The notes beneath the pieces were generated by a model that saw nothing but the letters and a program-made list of their open reading frames with translations, was not told the DNA's origin and did not search any database. Source: DASTBU01 sp035711845 (GTDB taxonomy: Bacteria > Acidobacteriota > Vicinamibacteria > Vicinamibacterales > 2-12-FULL-66-21). From it: a stretch of 64,000 bases of DNA. Shown piece by piece: positions 32,530 through 42,116 of this stretch (positions are counted from its first letter, which is position 1; the number at the start of each line of letters is the position of its first letter). The translations under genes were made by a program, and so were the position numbers. Location of the stretch: the NCBI GenBank assembly GCA_035711845.1, contig DASTBU010000075.1:1-64000 (forward strand), in the 5' to 3' direction.

Positions 32530-33470
32530 ACGGTGTGCTCGTGGCGGACAAGCCACTCGGACCAACGTCACACGACGTCGTGGCGAGGGTGCGGCAAACG
32601 CTCGGACTCCGTCGCATCGGTCATACGGGAACGCTCGATCCGCTCGCGACGGGCGTGCTCCCCCTCGTCGTGGGTCAGGCAACACGCCTGGCCTCCCTGC
32701 TGAGCGCTTCGGTCAAGGAGTACGCCGCCGACATTCGCTTCGGCGCCTCCACCCCGACGTACGACGCCGACGCGAGATTCCTCAGAGACGCCGTGACGGG
32801 CGCGCCGATCGAGCCCGGACCACCTCCGCCGGAGCCCCCGGGCTTGACCCGTGAAGCCATCGAGGCGGCACTGCCAGAATTCAGAGGCACCTTCCTGCAG
32901 GTGCCACCCGCCTACTCGGCCAAGAAGGTCGGAGGCATCGCAGCTTACACGCGGGCGAGGCGGGACCAGCCCGTCGCCCCAGCCCCCGTGAGCGTGACGT
33001 CGTACGAACTCGTGCTCGAGAGCTATGCCGCGGGGCTCGCGCGGGTACGACTGTCCTGTTCGGCTGGCTTCTACGTGCGCAGCCTGGCCCACGATCTCGG
33101 GCAACGGCTGGGGTGCGGCGCCCACCTCGAAGGCCTCAGGCGTCTCAGGGCCGGGGAATTCGCGCTCAGCGACGCGGTGTCGCTCGCCGAGATCGAGCGG
33201 GCGGGCCCGGCAGCCGCCTCGCACCTCATCCCGCTCGATCGCCTCCTGCTGCACCTGCCAGGGGTGGCCCTGACGGCCGGCGGGGCGCGCAGGGCCAGCC
33301 ATGGAAGCGCCCTGACACTGGCGGATCTCGGGGAGGAAGCGGCGGGTGGCGCCGCCGGGGACCGCCGGGAGCAACGGCGCGTGCGGCTGCTGGATCCTTC
33401 GGGACGGCTTCTCGGGATTGCCGAGCCACGGGAGCCTGGCGTTTTGCATCCCGTAATAGTCCTGGTGTAA
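32526..33470 (+). CDS. truB: tRNA pseudouridine(55) synthase
   Basis: Predicted 314 residues. It makes pseudouridine at position 55 of the T-loop. The start 'VLVADKPLGPTSHDVV' and the catalytic aspartate in GHTGTLDPLATGVLP are clear. 'QVPPAYSAKKVGG' and 'GFYVRSLAHDLG' are further family blocks. A C-terminal PUA-like segment is present. Translation is coupled to the preceding gene. A promoter for rpsO overlaps its last codons. Confidence 0.95.
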   Translation: MNGVLVADKPLGPTSHDVVARVRQTLGLRRIGHTGTLDPLATGVLPLVVGQATRLASLLSASVKEYAADIRFGASTPTYDADARFLRDAVTGAPIEPGPPPPEPPGLTREAIEAALPEFRGTFLQVPPAYSAKKVGGIAAYTRARRDQPVAPAPVSVTSYELVLESYAAGLARVRLSCSAGFYVRSLAHDLGQRLGCGAHLEGLRRLRAGEFALSDAVSLAEIERAGPAAASHLIPLDRLLLHLPGVALTAGGARRASHGSALTLADLGEEAAGGAAGDRREQRRVRLLDPSGRLLGIAEPREPGVLHPVIVLV

Positions 33471-33473
33471 GAT
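33444..33473 (+). promoter_or_regulatory. Candidate promoter for rpsO-pnp
   Basis: TTGCAT (33444-33449) and TAAGAT (33468-33473) are 18 bases apart, the -10 overlapping the truB stop codon. It leaves a leader of about 190 bases before rpsO, enough for S15 autoregulation. I saw no conserved leader structure that I could prove. Confidence 0.45.
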
Positions 33474-33672
33474 ATTGAGTCGCTTGGGATTGTGAATTTC
33501 AGGCCGTGCAATGGATGGATTGGCGGACCGACCCGGCTTACGGCCCTCCCGAACCCAGCCACCCTCTCCAGGGTCACACTTCACATCCTGCGTTCAACGA
33601 GGTTCAACACAACGACGGCCCGGTGCGGCAGCGCAGTGCAGCCGAAAGTCTGGACCGTACGTGGAGGTTCGA

Positions 33673-33942
33673 GTGACTCTCAGCAAGGATCGCAAGACCG
33701 ACATCATCGGCACGTACAAGACTCATACCGCCGATACAGGTTCTCCCGAGGTGCAGGTGGCGCTGCTCAGCGAGCGCATCAACTACCTCACCGAACACTT
33801 CAAGGCCCACGCCAAAGACCATCACTCGCGCCGAGGGCTGCTGAAGCTCGTCGGCCAGCGCCGACGGCTCCTGGACTACCTGAAGCGGAAGGATACCGAC
33901 AGGTACGCGGAATTGATCAGGCGCCTGGGCATCAGGAAATAG
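33673..33942 (+). CDS. rpsO: 30S ribosomal protein S15
   Basis: Predicted 89 residues, the standard length. GTG 33673 is chosen because GGAGG lies five bases before it and it gives the conserved N-terminus (TLSKDRKTDIIGTYKTH). 'DTGSPEVQVALLSERINYLT' and 'DHHSRRGLLKLVGQRRRLLDYL' are diagnostic. The protein binds the central domain of 16S rRNA early in assembly. The pairing rpsO-pnp is conserved in bacteria. Confidence 0.96.
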   Translation: MTLSKDRKTDIIGTYKTHTADTGSPEVQVALLSERINYLTEHFKAHAKDHHSRRGLLKLVGQRRRLLDYLKRKDTDRYAELIRRLGIRK

Positions 33943-34093
33943 GCCGGACTTCGTGCCGCGCGCTCGACGAGACGGCGCGGCGACCAGCCAGGTGCCGGCA
34001 TCTCCCAGTCAGGCGAAGACCGGCCCGGGCAGCCCGATGCAGCCTCGCATCATCAGATTGACCAACGCAACGCACACCAGACGGAAAGCAGAC

Positions 34094-36220
34094 ATGCATA
34101 CACGTAATCTTTCGGTCGGCCGGCAGACACTCTCAATCGAGACCGGCAGGCTCGCGAAGCAGGCCGACGGCGCGGTCGTCGTGCGGGCGGGCGACACCAT
34201 GGTGCTCGTGACCGCCTGCGCCTCCCCTTCGGCTCGCGAGGGGATCGATTTCCTGCCGCTCACGGTGGACTATCGCGAATACACCTACGCGTCGGGCCGG
34301 ATTCCGGGCGGCTTCTTCAAGCGCGAGGGCAAACCCAGCGAGAAGGAAGTGCTGACGAGCCGCCTGATCGATCGGCCGATTCGGCCGCTCTTCCCTACGG
34401 GCTGGCGGCATGAAACGCAGGTCATCGCGCTGGTCCTCTCGGCCGACGGCGAGAACGACAGCGACGTGCTCGCCATCACGGGCGCGTCGGCGGCGCTGGG
34501 GCTCTCGACCATCCCCTTCACCCGCTCGATCGCGGGTGTGCGCGTCGGCCTGATCGAGGGCCAGTTCCTGATCAACCCGACGTTCGAGGAACGGCGCCGG
34601 AGCCGGCTGGATCTGATCGTGGCGGGCAGCCGCGAGGCCATCGTCATGGTGGAGGCGGGCGCGAAGGAAGTCAGCGAGGAAGAGATGGTGCAGGCGCTCG
34701 AACAGGCGCACGCGGCCATCCGCGAGATCATCGCCAACATCGACGCGCTGGCGAAAGAGGCCGGCAAGGAGAAGATTCAGGTCTCGAAAAAGGAGATTGG
34801 CCGCGAGTTCTATCGCGAGGTCGAGGAAAAGGTCTACGTCGCGCTCAGCGAGGCGATGCGAATCAAGGGCAAACTGGAGAGCTACGACCGCGTCGACCAG
34901 GTCCTCGAAGACCTCATCGCCAGCATCCCCGAGGGGGAGGTCGAGCGCCGGACCGAAGCCAAGCAGATCTTCAAGGAGCTCAAGGGGAAAGTGCTCCGCG
35001 ACGAAGCACTCGGGCGGGGCCGCCGGCTCGATGGCCGGGCCTTCGACGAGATCCGTCCGATTACCATCGAGGTCGGGGTGCTGCCGCGCACGCATGGGTC
35101 GGCCGTGTTCACACGCGGCGAGACGCAGGCGCTCGTCACTGCCACGCTCGGCACGGCCGAGGATCAGCAGAAGATCGAGATGATGGAGGGCGAGCAGTGG
35201 AAGCGATTCATGCTCCACTACAACTTCCCGCCGTTCTCTGTCGGCGAGGTTGCGTTTCTGCGCGGGCCGGGGCGCCGTGAAGTCGGCCACGGCGCACTCG
35301 CAGAGCGTTCGCTGACGCCGATGATTCCCGCCGAGGAGCAGTTCCCGTACACGGTTCGCATTGTCTCCGACATCCTCGAATCGAACGGCTCATCGTCGAT
35401 GGCTTCGGTGTGCGGCGGCTCGCTGGCGATGATGGATGCGGGTGTGCCGCTCGGGGCGCCCGTGGCCGGCGTCGCCATGGGCCTGATCATGGACGAGCAG
35501 ACCGGGCGCTATGCGGTCCTGAGCGACATTGCCGGCGCGGAAGATCATTACGGCGACATGGACTTCAAGGTCGCGGGCAGCGCTGAGGGAATCACCGCCC
35601 TTCAGATGGATATCAAGGTTTCGGGCATTACGACCGAAATCATGCGTAAGGCGCTCGAACAGGCGCGCCAGGGCCGGATGTTCATCCTCGAGAAGATGCG
35701 GGAAACGCTGAGCCAGCCCAGGTCGACCGTATCCGCGCATGCGCCGCGGATCGTGACGATCCGGATCCCGGTCGACAAGATCCGGGACGTGATCGGGCCG
35801 GGAGGCAAGATGATCCGCAGCATCATCGAGCGGACCGGCGTGAAGATCGACGTGGAAGACGACGGCCGGGTCAACGTGGCGTCGGCCGATGCCGCCTCGG
35901 CGCAGAAGGCGATCGGGATCATCCAGGATCTGACCGCTACGCCCGAGTTGAACAAGACCTACATGGGCAAGGTGCAGCGCATCACCGATTTCGGCGCCTT
36001 CGTGGAAATCATGCCGGGCCTCGACGGCCTGCTGCACGTATCGGAGATCGCGCACTACCGCGTGAAGGACGTGCGGGACGAGCTGAAGGAAGGGGAACAG
36101 GTGATGGTCAAGGTGATCAACATCGACCCATCGGGCAAGATTCGCCTCAGCCGTAAGGCCCTGCTCCAGCCGGAAGAGGGTCAGCAGGCCCAGCGCCGGG
36201 AGCCCGCCAAGAAAGACTAG
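34094..36220 (+). CDS. pnp: Polyribonucleotide nucleotidyltransferase (PNPase)
   Basis: Predicted 708 residues, normal length. It degrades RNA 3' to 5' with phosphate. Two RNase PH domains are separated by an alpha-helical linker; the second has the active-site block 'SMASVCGGSLAMMDAGVP' and 'DIAGAEDHYGDMDFKV'. A KH domain (IRDVIGPGGKMIRSIIE) and an S1 domain (GKVQRITDFGAFVEIMPGLDG) close it. The start at ATG 34094, with GGAAA just upstream, aligns with the family. The 151 bases before it separate it from rpsO and could hold an RNase III-type site. Confidence 0.96.
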   Translation: MHTRNLSVGRQTLSIETGRLAKQADGAVVVRAGDTMVLVTACASPSAREGIDFLPLTVDYREYTYASGRIPGGFFKREGKPSEKEVLTSRLIDRPIRPLFPTGWRHETQVIALVLSADGENDSDVLAITGASAALGLSTIPFTRSIAGVRVGLIEGQFLINPTFEERRRSRLDLIVAGSREAIVMVEAGAKEVSEEEMVQALEQAHAAIREIIANIDALAKEAGKEKIQVSKKEIGREFYREVEEKVYVALSEAMRIKGKLESYDRVDQVLEDLIASIPEGEVERRTEAKQIFKELKGKVLRDEALGRGRRLDGRAFDEIRPITIEVGVLPRTHGSAVFTRGETQALVTATLGTAEDQQKIEMMEGEQWKRFMLHYNFPPFSVGEVAFLRGPGRREVGHGALAERSLTPMIPAEEQFPYTVRIVSDILESNGSSSMASVCGGSLAMMDAGVPLGAPVAGVAMGLIMDEQTGRYAVLSDIAGAEDHYGDMDFKVAGSAEGITALQMDIKVSGITTEIMRKALEQARQGRMFILEKMRETLSQPRSTVSAHAPRIVTIRIPVDKIRDVIGPGGKMIRSIIERTGVKIDVEDDGRVNVASADAASAQKAIGIIQDLTATPELNKTYMGKVQRITDFGAFVEIMPGLDGLLHVSEIAHYRVKDVRDELKEGEQVMVKVINIDPSGKIRLSRKALLQPEEGQQAQRREPAKKD

Positions 36221-36253
36221 CGATCCGGGATCCCAGACAAAAAGGCCCTCCCG

Positions 36254-36273
36254 GGCGTCTGTACAGGCAGACG
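36254..36273 (+). terminator. Possible terminator stem after pnp
   Basis: GCGTCTG pairs with CAGACGC around six bases, 33 bases after the pnp stop. No proper U-tract follows (GATAATTG), so it may be an RNA-stabilising 3' stem rather than an intrinsic terminator. Confidence 0.4.
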
Positions 36274-36440
36274 CGATAATTGTAGAGGCAAGGGGTTGCA
36301 GCCGATCTGGTCTGCTCAGGTAGACAGAACTGCAATCCCGGGCCCTTTGCTGGTCGCGGATCACAGGCGGGCGGCCCCGGTGCGCCTCGCCGACGCTTCA
36401 GCGGAGGCGAGCGTCATTTCTGTCCCTGGGAGGGTGACCA

Positions 36441-36815
36441 ATGCAGATGATGCGTCGGAAGAACGTGAGCGTGGTGGCGTTCGCGTGTCTCGGCCTGGCT
36501 GCCGTCATCTGGATCCGCGCCTCGGCCCGTGAGCCGGGTCAGATCCGCGAGTTCACGGTCGAAGGCAACCAGTTCGCTTTCTCCCCGTCGAGACTCGACG
36601 TCCAGAAGGACGACCTGGTCAAGATCACCTTCACCGCTCGAGACATGGCTCACAGTTTCACGATCGATGAATACCGGATAGCCAAGCGCGCCGGGCAGGG
36701 ACAGTCCGTCGTGTTCGAGTTCCGGGCCGACCGCAGCGGCACCGTCGCCTTCTACTGCAACCTGTCTGTCGACGATCGGTGCCGCAACATGAAGGGGCAG
36801 CTCAGCGTCCGGTAA
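36441..36815 (+). CDS. Membrane-anchored cupredoxin-like protein with altered copper site
   Basis: Predicted 124 residues. GGGAGGGTG precedes the ATG. An N-terminal hydrophobic stretch (VSVVAFACLGLAAVIWI) is a signal or anchor. The domain then reads as a cupredoxin: 'FTVEGNQFAFSPSRLDVQ', 'MAHSFTID' (first His ligand) and 'TVAFYCNLSVDD' (Cys ligand), ending with Met in NMKGQL. Between Cys and Met there should be a His about five residues after Cys. Here Asp-Asp-Arg-Cys stands there and no His is found. Periplasmic electron carrier or degenerate copper binder; no oxidase genes are near. Confidence 0.75.
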   Translation: MQMMRRKNVSVVAFACLGLAAVIWIRASAREPGQIREFTVEGNQFAFSPSRLDVQKDDLVKITFTARDMAHSFTIDEYRIAKRAGQGQSVVFEFRADRSGTVAFYCNLSVDDRCRNMKGQLSVR

Positions 36816-36890
36816 CCGAGTGCGCGGCGCAACACTCCGTATGGTCCTTGGAGGGCCGGGCTGCCACCTCGTCCCATCCCGCCGTCCAAC

Positions 36891-38090
36891 TCAATCGAGC
36901 CGCAGCACGCCGCTGGCACTTTCGACCCGACGGACTTCGACCAGGCTGCCCGGGTCCGGCGAAAGAGTCCCGACGCCGGGCCTGTCCTGATGCTGTCTGG
37001 CGGTCTCGAGACGTTCATCGAGGGGCGGATGGGTGTGGAAGAACCACACCGCCGTTCGTGACGGGCGGGCTTCCGCAAGGTTCTGCGAGGCCAACCGCCG
37101 CATCACCGACACGAAGGCAGCTGGCTGCCGGGTGAGCGCCAGCGCGAAACCGTCCGCGCGCCGCTCGTTTCGCCGGGACATCGCCTGGAGCAGCGGACGC
37201 GCGGCGAGCGACATCACGGCGCCAATCCCGATCAGCACCGGAAGCCCCGCGACATCGGATGGACCGTTCAGCCTCAATACGGGCCACATCGATCCGAGCG
37301 CGTGCGCACCAATTGCGAGGCTGAACGTGATGAGCGCCGATTCCGCAATCAGCGAATTGCGGATATCAGCGTGGACGTGGTGGCCGATCTCGTGCGCGAG
37401 GATGACTTCGATTTCTTCGTCCGAGTAGTCGGCGAGCAGCGTGTCCGACAGGAGAATGCGCCTGGTGGAGCCGGCGCCGATGAGTGCGGCGTTCGCCCGC
37501 CTTGACTTCTCCCCCAGGTCCCACACATGCACACCGAGCACGGGTATGCCGGCGCGCTGGCACAGCGCCGTCAGGCGCGTTCGCAGCGATTCGCGGTCGA
37601 GCGGTGTGAGCCTGTAGAACAACGGGAGGAGCGCAACGGGCGCAATTCTCGCGAGCCCGAAGAGCGCGCCAGCCAGACATGCCGCCGACGCAATCCACCA
37701 GCCCTGTGGCCACCAGCGCATCGTGGAGTACACGAGGACGGCGAGGCCTACGGAGGGAATCGCCACCACCGCCGCACCCGTCGCGAAACCGAGCAACCAT
37801 GTCGAGAGCCCGGCGGCACCCAGGCCGTAGCGGCGTTCGAGAACGAACCCCTGGTAGAACGCCAGCGGGAACAGCAGGGCGTGATAGGCGACCATCAGTG
37901 CCAGCGAGTACAGAGCGACGGCTGCTGGATCGGATGGACCGCTGCCTGTCATGGCCACGGCGAAGTCGCGAAGCCGCAGCGATGCGTTGCCTCCGATGAA
38001 CGCCCAGAGGAGGGCGAGCGCAGGAAAAGTCCAGAGCAGGAGGGCACGACGCTGGAGACGGTGGTAGCGGGTTGACTTGTCTTCGTTCAC
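36891..38090 (-). CDS. M48-family integral membrane metalloprotease (Ste24/HtpX-like)
   Basis: Predicted 399 residues with four or more membrane helices in the N-terminal half. The zinc motif HExxH is AHEIGHHV, and the third ligand Glu lies in RRNERRADGF, as in Ste24-type CAAX proteases. 'RRANAALIGAGSTRRILLSD' is another family block. A further helix pair lies between the two zinc segments. Bacterial members act in membrane protein quality control. The HtpX group is shorter (about 290), so the length fits the Ste24 group better. Confidence 0.88.
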   Translation of the reverse strand: MNEDKSTRYHRLQRRALLLWTFPALALLWAFIGGNASLRLRDFAVAMTGSGPSDPAAVALYSLALMVAYHALLFPLAFYQGFVLERRYGLGAAGLSTWLLGFATGAAVVAIPSVGLAVLVYSTMRWWPQGWWIASAACLAGALFGLARIAPVALLPLFYRLTPLDRESLRTRLTALCQRAGIPVLGVHVWDLGEKSRRANAALIGAGSTRRILLSDTLLADYSDEEIEVILAHEIGHHVHADIRNSLIAESALITFSLAIGAHALGSMWPVLRLNGPSDVAGLPVLIGIGAVMSLAARPLLQAMSRRNERRADGFALALTRQPAAFVSVMRRLASQNLAEARPSRTAVWFFHTHPPLDERLETARQHQDRPGVGTLSPDPGSLVEVRRVESASGVLRLD

Positions 38091-38229
38091 GTTTCTTAAT
38101 GCTCGCGGGGCCCCACCCCCGCTCGCTCGCGCTCGGCGGCCCCGCTTCGCGGCGCTTCACTCCGTCGCCTCGCGCGGGCCGCAGGCGCCTGCTGATAGTC
38201 GAATCCTGCGCCGGGTGTAAGCCAATCGC

Positions 38230-38257
38230 GGGCTACGGACTACGGACCACGGCTGCG
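38230..38257. repeat. Heptamer array A14 (GRACCAC type), short
   Basis: GGGCTAC-like, GGACTAC (38237-38243), GGACCAC (38244-38250), then GGCTGCG. It lies between the M48 gene and the 3' end of smc, next to the smc stop codon. Confidence 0.6.
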
Positions 38258-41200
38258 TCAGTTCAACTGGACAGAGATCAGCTTGGAAACACCCGGCTCC
38301 TCCATCGTGACACCGTAGAGCCGGTCGGCAATCTCCATCGTCTTCCGGTTGTGCGTGATCAGGATGAACTGCGTGTGCTCCTGCATTCCCTGCAGCATCT
38401 CGACGAACCGGCCGATGTTCGCATCGTCGAGCGGTGCGTCGATCTCGTCGAGCAGGCAGAACGGGCTCGGCCGGTACTTGAAGATGGCGAACATCAACGC
38501 CATGGCCGTCAGGGCTTTCTCCCCGCCCGAGAGCAACTGGACGCTCTGGAGCCGCTTGCCGGGCGGCTGCGCGATGATGTCGATGCCGCTCTCGAGCTGA
38601 TCGCTCTCGTCGAGGAGCACGAGCCCTGCGCGCCCGCCCCCGAAGAGCGTGGTGAACGTGTGCTCGAAGTTCTGGTTGATGACGGTGAAGGCTTCCCGGA
38701 ATCGCTCCTTCGTCGTCTTGTCGATCTTCCGGATGGCCTCGCCCGTCGCGGCGATCGAGTCGATGAGGTCCTTTCGCTGCGCGGTGAGGAACGTGTGCCG
38801 CGACTCGAGATCGTCGAACTGGTCGATGGCCATCATGTTGACGGCGCCCATCCGCTCGATCTTGGCGCGGAGATCGGCCACCATCTCGTCGGGGGTCAAC
38901 GCGCGCGCGGGCGCCGGCGTTGATTCCTCCCCGGACGCTCGAGCGGCCGCTTCCGGCATGTCGTCCTCGAACTCCGCGGGCTCCGGCGCGTCGTCCACGG
39001 CTCTCGGGCTGGCCAGCTGACCATCGCGCTCGAGCTGTTCGACTTCGGCGGCGACCTCGTCGAGCGTTGCCTGCACGGCTTCCAGACAGGAGGCCGCCAG
39101 ATGGGAGAGGTCCGATTCGGCGGTGGCGCGGACGACATCGAGCTGCGCCGCATCGTTTCGCACGGCCTCCAGGGCCCGGCGCGCCTCGCGAATCTGGCTG
39201 TCCTGCTCTTCGAAACTGGCGCGGAGGGCCTGCGAGCGGTCATCGGCCTCGCGCACCTTTTCCTTCAACTCATCGAAGCTCCGGAGACCCTCGTCCAGCC
39301 TGGCTTCCGCTGCTGCTACGGCCTCCCCCAGCTCGGATCGTCGCGCGTGGTTCCGGCGCAGCTCGTCGTTGCGCGCGGAAAGACGCGCGTCGAGCTCGAC
39401 GGCCGCCTCCTCGAGCCGCGTCAGGTCCGCCTGCAGCGCTCCTGTCCGCTCGACGAGCGCCGCATGAGACGCCTTGGCCTCGGCGGCACGGTGCGCCTGC
39501 GCCTGCACCGCTTCGCGCGCGTCAAAGAGGCGCCGCTGCGCCCGATTCAGGTTGTCGTCGGCCGACTTCTGATCCATCTCGATGCGGACGATGGACTCGC
39601 GGGCCTCCTCCTGGCGGGCCTGCTGGGCGTGCTGTTCTTCGTCCGCGGTTCGGCGCTCCGTGGCGATCTGCGCCTGCTTTCGCGCAATTCGCTCCGCGGC
39701 TTCGCGGGCCGCTCCCAGCTGCAGCTCGAACCCGATCATCGCTTTTTCCTGCCGGTGCTGCTCGCCCTGAAGCGACATGATGGCGGACTCGACCGATGCG
39801 ACGCTGACGTCGAGCCCGGCGATCTCCTCGCGAAGGCGTTCGACCAGGCTCCGCTGTTCTTCGCTTTTCCCGCGTAGTTCCTTGATCTCGCGTTTGGTCG
39901 CGAGGATCCCGCGGGCCTCGGCCCGAAGCCCACCTTCGACGACCGACGCGCCATGGAAGACGTCTCCGTCCAGGGTGACGACAGGCGATCGAGTTGAAGC
40001 CGCAGCCCTGCGCGCGGTATCGAAATCGGGTGCGATCCAGACATCGGCGACCAGCGCCCGGATGGCCTCGGCCGCAGGACCCGAACAGACGATCGCATCC
40101 AGCAGCGGGGTCAGGCCTTCCGTCGAGGGCGCTGGACTCGAGCCTGGAGAGACCGGCCACGCTCCGCCGGCCGCGATCACGAAACCCACGCGGCCGGAAT
40201 CTCTATCGAGCGCCAGGCGCAAGCCAGCGACCGCATCCTCGTGACTCGGAACGACCACGTACTGAAGACGCTCGCCGAGGCAGGCCTCGACAGCGCGTTC
40301 GAAACGCTTGTCGACCTCGAGATAATCCGCCACCGACCCCAAATGACCAAAGTCGGCGGATTCGGCAAGCAGCGCCCGGGCTGCATCACCGTACTCGGCG
40401 CGCGCCGCGTCGAGCTCTTCGAGCGACTCGAGGCGCGCGACGAACGAGGCGAGATCGTGCTCGCATGATCGGAGAGCGCGGGAGCGCTCGTCGCGCTGCG
40501 CACGCGCGCCTGCCAACTCCGACTCTCGAGTCGCGCGATCCACGCGAAGACCATCCATCGCCAGCCGTGCGCGCTCCAGGGCGTCGCCGGCCGCCGCATG
40601 ATCGCGCGCGGCACGCTCGTGCTCGACGCGCAAATCGGCGTCTTCCACGTCGAGCTTGGCGACCTGCTCAGCCAGGCGGGTGCGGGCTGCCGCCGCATGC
40701 TCCATGGCGTGGCGCAACGCCGTTGCGGCGTTAACGGCGGCGAACACTTCGCTCCGCGAGGCCTCCACGTCGGCCTCGAGTCCCTCGATCTGTCGTTGGG
40801 CGTCCGCATACGCGGCTTCCTCAGCCGACAGGGCCGCGGCCGCGTCGTCGCGCTCGGCGACGACGCGTAGCGAGGCATCGCGCCGGGCTTCGAGCTCCTG
40901 AATCGCGGGCTCCCGCCGTGCCGTCAGCGCCTGCACTTCGCCCTCGATCTCCACCGCAGCGGAACCGAACTGCTCGATCTGCTGTCGATCGAACGCAATC
41001 TGCTGCTGCAGGCGGCCGATCTCCAGCTCGCATCCATGGGCGGATTCGCGGGCGGAGGTCGTGGCGCCGTCGGCATCGGTGAGCTCGAGCCGCAGCCGCT
41101 CGAGGTCGTTCTCGAGCTCTGCCACGCGCGCGGCGGCGACGGCCTCGCGTTCGCGGGCGGCCGCGAGGCGCGTGCGCGCCGACGCTATCGCCTCGCCGAG

Positions 41201-42034
41201 CAGCCGGTACTTCTGTGCGAACTGCACCTTCTCCCAGCGCCGCAGCTCTTCCCGAAGCCGCTTGTAGCGACGAGCCTTCGCGGCCTGACGCTTGAGCGCG
41301 CCACGCTGCTTCTCGACCTCGAACACGATGTCGTCAACGCGCGTGAGGTTCTGTCGTGCGGCCTCGAGCTTCAACTCCGCGGCGCGGCGCCGGCTCTTGT
41401 ACTTCGTGACGCCGGCGGCTTCTTCGATGAGCTGCCGGCGGTCTGTCGGACGGGCGCTCAGAATCTGTCCGATCTTCCCCTGCTCGATGACCGCGTAGGC
41501 CTTCACGCCCAACCCTGCATCCATCAGCAGATCCTGCACGTCGCGCAGCCGGCACGTCGTTCCGTCGATCAGGTATTCGCTCTCCCCGGATCGATACAAC
41601 CGGCGCATCAGCTCCACGTCGCGCACGATGAGCGGGGCCTCGTCCTCGACGGCTACGGCGACCGCAGACATCTGCTCGATCGCGCCGTCTGCGGAGAGCT
41701 CCGCATGTCCGTTGCCGCCGTTCCCTGACACTCGGTGCCCCCGTACCGGGGGGATGGCGGGGACGCGGGCGGCCACGCCGCTCAAGCGCAACCGGACCTC
41801 GGCGGCCGCGGTGGGTTTCCGGGCGTCACTGCCACCGAAGATCACGTCCTCCATGCGATCGCCACGCAGGCTCTTGGCGCTCTGCTCGCCAAGCACCCAT
41901 GTCAGCGCGTCAACCACGTTGCTCTTGCCGCAGCCATTGGGGCCGACGATGGCCGTCACGCCCGCGTCGAATGTGAGCTCCGATCGATCCGGAAAGCTCT
42001 TGAAACCAGCCATCTCGAGACGATTGAGCCGCAT
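38258..42034 (-). CDS. smc: Chromosome segregation protein SMC
   Basis: Predicted 1258 residues. The N-terminal ATPase half has Walker A in VGPNGCGKSN. Two long coiled coils flank a hinge (about 500-680, with 'YGDAARALLAESADFGHLG' leading in). The C-terminal half has the signature LLSGGEKALTAMAL and Walker B in FCLLDEIDAPLDD. Compared with the common form, about 45 Gly/Ala-rich residues are inserted near residues 85-130, between 'AEVRLRLSG' and 'MRRLYRSGESEYLID'. SMC works with ScpA/ScpB, which are not in this window. GGAAGGGA precedes the ATG. Confidence 0.95.
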   Translation of the reverse strand: MRLNRLEMAGFKSFPDRSELTFDAGVTAIVGPNGCGKSNVVDALTWVLGEQSAKSLRGDRMEDVIFGGSDARKPTAAAEVRLRLSGVAARVPAIPPVRGHRVSGNGGNGHAELSADGAIEQMSAVAVAVEDEAPLIVRDVELMRRLYRSGESEYLIDGTTCRLRDVQDLLMDAGLGVKAYAVIEQGKIGQILSARPTDRRQLIEEAAGVTKYKSRRRAAELKLEAARQNLTRVDDIVFEVEKQRGALKRQAAKARRYKRLREELRRWEKVQFAQKYRLLGEAIASARTRLAAAREREAVAAARVAELENDLERLRLELTDADGATTSARESAHGCELEIGRLQQQIAFDRQQIEQFGSAAVEIEGEVQALTARREPAIQELEARRDASLRVVAERDDAAAALSAEEAAYADAQRQIEGLEADVEASRSEVFAAVNAATALRHAMEHAAAARTRLAEQVAKLDVEDADLRVEHERAARDHAAAGDALERARLAMDGLRVDRATRESELAGARAQRDERSRALRSCEHDLASFVARLESLEELDAARAEYGDAARALLAESADFGHLGSVADYLEVDKRFERAVEACLGERLQYVVVPSHEDAVAGLRLALDRDSGRVGFVIAAGGAWPVSPGSSPAPSTEGLTPLLDAIVCSGPAAEAIRALVADVWIAPDFDTARRAAASTRSPVVTLDGDVFHGASVVEGGLRAEARGILATKREIKELRGKSEEQRSLVERLREEIAGLDVSVASVESAIMSLQGEQHRQEKAMIGFELQLGAAREAAERIARKQAQIATERRTADEEQHAQQARQEEARESIVRIEMDQKSADDNLNRAQRRLFDAREAVQAQAHRAAEAKASHAALVERTGALQADLTRLEEAAVELDARLSARNDELRRNHARRSELGEAVAAAEARLDEGLRSFDELKEKVREADDRSQALRASFEEQDSQIREARRALEAVRNDAAQLDVVRATAESDLSHLAASCLEAVQATLDEVAAEVEQLERDGQLASPRAVDDAPEPAEFEDDMPEAAARASGEESTPAPARALTPDEMVADLRAKIERMGAVNMMAIDQFDDLESRHTFLTAQRKDLIDSIAATGEAIRKIDKTTKERFREAFTVINQNFEHTFTTLFGGGRAGLVLLDESDQLESGIDIIAQPPGKRLQSVQLLSGGEKALTAMALMFAIFKYRPSPFCLLDEIDAPLDDANIGRFVEMLQGMQEHTQFILITHNRKTMEIADRLYGVTMEEPGVSKLISVQLN

Positions 42035-42063
42035 CAGGTGTCAGTCCCTTCCAAGATCCCCGA

Positions 42064-42116
42064 ACAAGAAAACAGCCGCTTCTGGGCCGGGAGACACCCC
42101 GGACCCGGAAGCGGCT
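42064..42116 (-). terminator. Rho-independent terminator between ctpA-like gene and smc
   Basis: Read on the minus strand, AGCCGCTTC (42116-42108) pairs with GAAGCGGCT (42082-42074), with an additional inner GC stem. It is followed by GTTTTCTTGTT. It ends transcription from the protease gene, or acts as an attenuator of smc, because only about 30 bases separate it from the smc start codon. Confidence 0.75.

Noticed and set aside
36221..36440. tRNA or riboswitch in the gap after pnp
   Set aside because: I could not form a cloverleaf or any riboswitch core; only simple stems (36254-36273 and one near 36390-36412) are seen.
36441..36815. Cytochrome c oxidase subunit II fragment
   Set aside because: It lacks the CuA two-Cys motif and the two-helix membrane part; it is a stand-alone cupredoxin domain with its own start and signal.
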